Positions 5,232-6,018 of a stretch of 6,018 bases of DNA are shown here, piece by piece; positions within the stretch are counted from its first letter, which is position 1, and every line of letters starts with the position of its first letter. The position numbers were made by a program, and so were the translations under genes. The notes under the pieces are model-generated. The model worked only from the letters and a program-made list of their open reading frames with translations. It was not told the DNA's origin and did no database searches. The DNA comes from an uncultured Eubacteriales bacterium (GTDB lineage: Bacteria > Bacillota > Clostridia > Lachnospirales > CAG-274), in the NCBI GenBank assembly GCA_902495025.1, contig CABUWB010000129.1, positions 1 to 6,018 of the forward strand. Direction: 5' to 3'.

Positions 5232-6018
5232 TTATTGCGTTTTAGTTTTGGAAAACATACGTATAGCCGAAAGCAGCACCACAAGCAGCACAATGCTGAC
5301 AGGCAGCACCACAATTGGTGTTTTTACAAAGCCTGCAAGTATATAGCCTACACAGCAGACCGAGGCAACCGTCAGTGCGTATGGCAGCTGGGTTGAAACG
5401 TGGTTTACGTGGTCGCAGCGTCCGCCTGCGCTTGCCATAATGGTTGTGTCGGATATAGGGGAGCAGTGGTCGCCGCAGACAGCGCCTGCAAGGCAAGCTG
5501 AAATTGAAATTACCATCATTTCTCCCGACGAGAAAACACCAAGCACAATTGGTATAAGTATGCCAAACGTACCCCATGACGTACCTGTTGCAAAGGCAAG
5601 TCCCGCAGCAACAATAAATATTATAAGCGGTAAAAATGCTTTAAAGGATGCGGCAGAGCCTGCAACCATATCAGCAACAAATATCTTTGCACCAAGCAGA
5701 CCCGACATACCCGACAGAGTCCATGCCATCGCAAGAATAATTACGGGAGCAATCATTGACTGAAAGCCCTCTGGGATACACTCCGTAAACTCACGAAAGG
5801 TGAGCACATCTCTGAACATATAAAAGATAAACGTGAAAACAAGTGTTACAAAGCCGCCGAGTACAAGACCCTTTGACGCATCACAGCCCGAAAATGCACT
5901 TGCAAAGTCCATACCCGAGAAAAATCCGCCTGTGTATACCATACCCATAATGCAGCTGAATATAAGCACAGCTATCGGCAGTACAAGGTCAATCATTTTG
6001 CCGCGCTGTTTTTTGCCG
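5232..6018 (-). CDS. nhaC: NhaC-family Na+/H+ antiporter, C-terminal part
   Basis: About 261 residues are visible. The frame stays open to the right edge, and the residues before the Met at 5996 (GKKQRGK) read as a cytoplasmic loop, so that Met is internal and the N-terminal half lies beyond the window. Seven to eight hydrophobic segments are apparent, including LVLPIAVLIFSCIMGMVYTGG, GLVLGGFVTLVFTFIFYMF, MIAPVIILAMAWTL, FLPLIIFIVAAGLAFATG, MVISISACLAGAV and IVVLPVSIVLLVVLL. NhaC signatures are TGTSWGTFGILIPI (137-150 counted from that Met) and GDHCSPISDTTIMASAGGRC (175-194), followed by DHVNHVSTQLPYA. Members of this group exchange Na+ for H+, and some relatives (e.g. MleN of Bacillus) couple malate/lactate exchange to Na+/H+, so the exact substrate is open. 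The gene is convergent with rplS and shares a terminator with it. Confidence 0.92.
   Translation of the reverse strand, partial: GKKQRGKMIDLVLPIAVLIFSCIMGMVYTGGFFSGMDFASAFSGCDASKGLVLGGFVTLVFTFIFYMFRDVLTFREFTECIPEGFQSMIAPVIILAMAWTLSGMSGLLGAKIFVADMVAGSAASFKAFLPLIIFIVAAGLAFATGTSWGTFGILIPIVLGVFSSGEMMVISISACLAGAVCGDHCSPISDTTIMASAGGRCDHVNHVSTQLPYALTVASVCCVGYILAGFVKTPIVVLPVSIVLLVVLLSAIRMFSKTKTQ

Noticed and set aside
5440..5763. 107-codon plus-strand open frame
   Set aside because: Antisense shadow of the NhaC-family gene; no ribosome-binding site or domain pattern.

Overview
The window looks like a chromosomal housekeeping segment from a bacterium of the Firmicutes, most likely class Clostridia. 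The reasons are the Bacillus-like gene order lspA - rluA-family pseudouridine synthase - pyrB - pyrC, frequent AGA/AGG arginine codons, purine-rich Shine-Dalgarno sequences, U-rich hairpin terminators, and protein motifs typical of Gram-positive homologues. Family or genus cannot be decided from the sequence alone.

Layout. Bases 1-4614 hold five tightly packed plus-strand genes. They are the 3' part of aroB (dehydroquinate synthase, cut by the window edge), lspA (signal peptidase II), an RluD/YlyB-type 23S rRNA pseudouridine synthase, a pyrB homologue and a pyrC homologue. Junctions are +9 nt, a 1-nt TAATG overlap, an 8-nt overlap and a 1-nt gap, so this is very probably one translationally coupled operon whose promoter lies upstream of the window. 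Bases 4615-4749 carry a near-consensus promoter and a structured leader that resembles a ribosomal protein L19 autoregulatory leader. It is followed by rplS (4750-5112). Bases 5113-5231 hold two hairpin terminators. The second works in both directions and separates rplS from a convergent minus-strand NhaC-family Na+/H+ antiporter gene, which runs off the right edge.

The most interesting content is the pyrB-pyrC pair. Both reading frames are full length and uninterrupted, yet the pyrC product has lost all six metal ligands of type I dihydroorotase (S59, K61, G151, Q178, S231 and G304 in place of His, His, Asp, His, His and Asp) as well as the substrate residues Arg63, Asn93 and His308. The pyrB product has altered carbamoyl-phosphate motifs (SVRAK instead of STRTR, DPSQ instead of HPTQ, no KGE motif, altered HPxPxNRG loop) but keeps the arginines and glutamine of the aspartate side. 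A catalytically dead DHOase paired with an active ATCase is known (Pseudomonas PyrC'). Here both partners look diverged, sit at the ancestral pyr position, lack pyrR/pyrP, and are wired into an aroB-lspA-rluD transcript. I infer a retained but repurposed ATCase/DHOase-like complex. Functional pyrB and pyrC genes should exist elsewhere in the genome if the organism makes pyrimidines.
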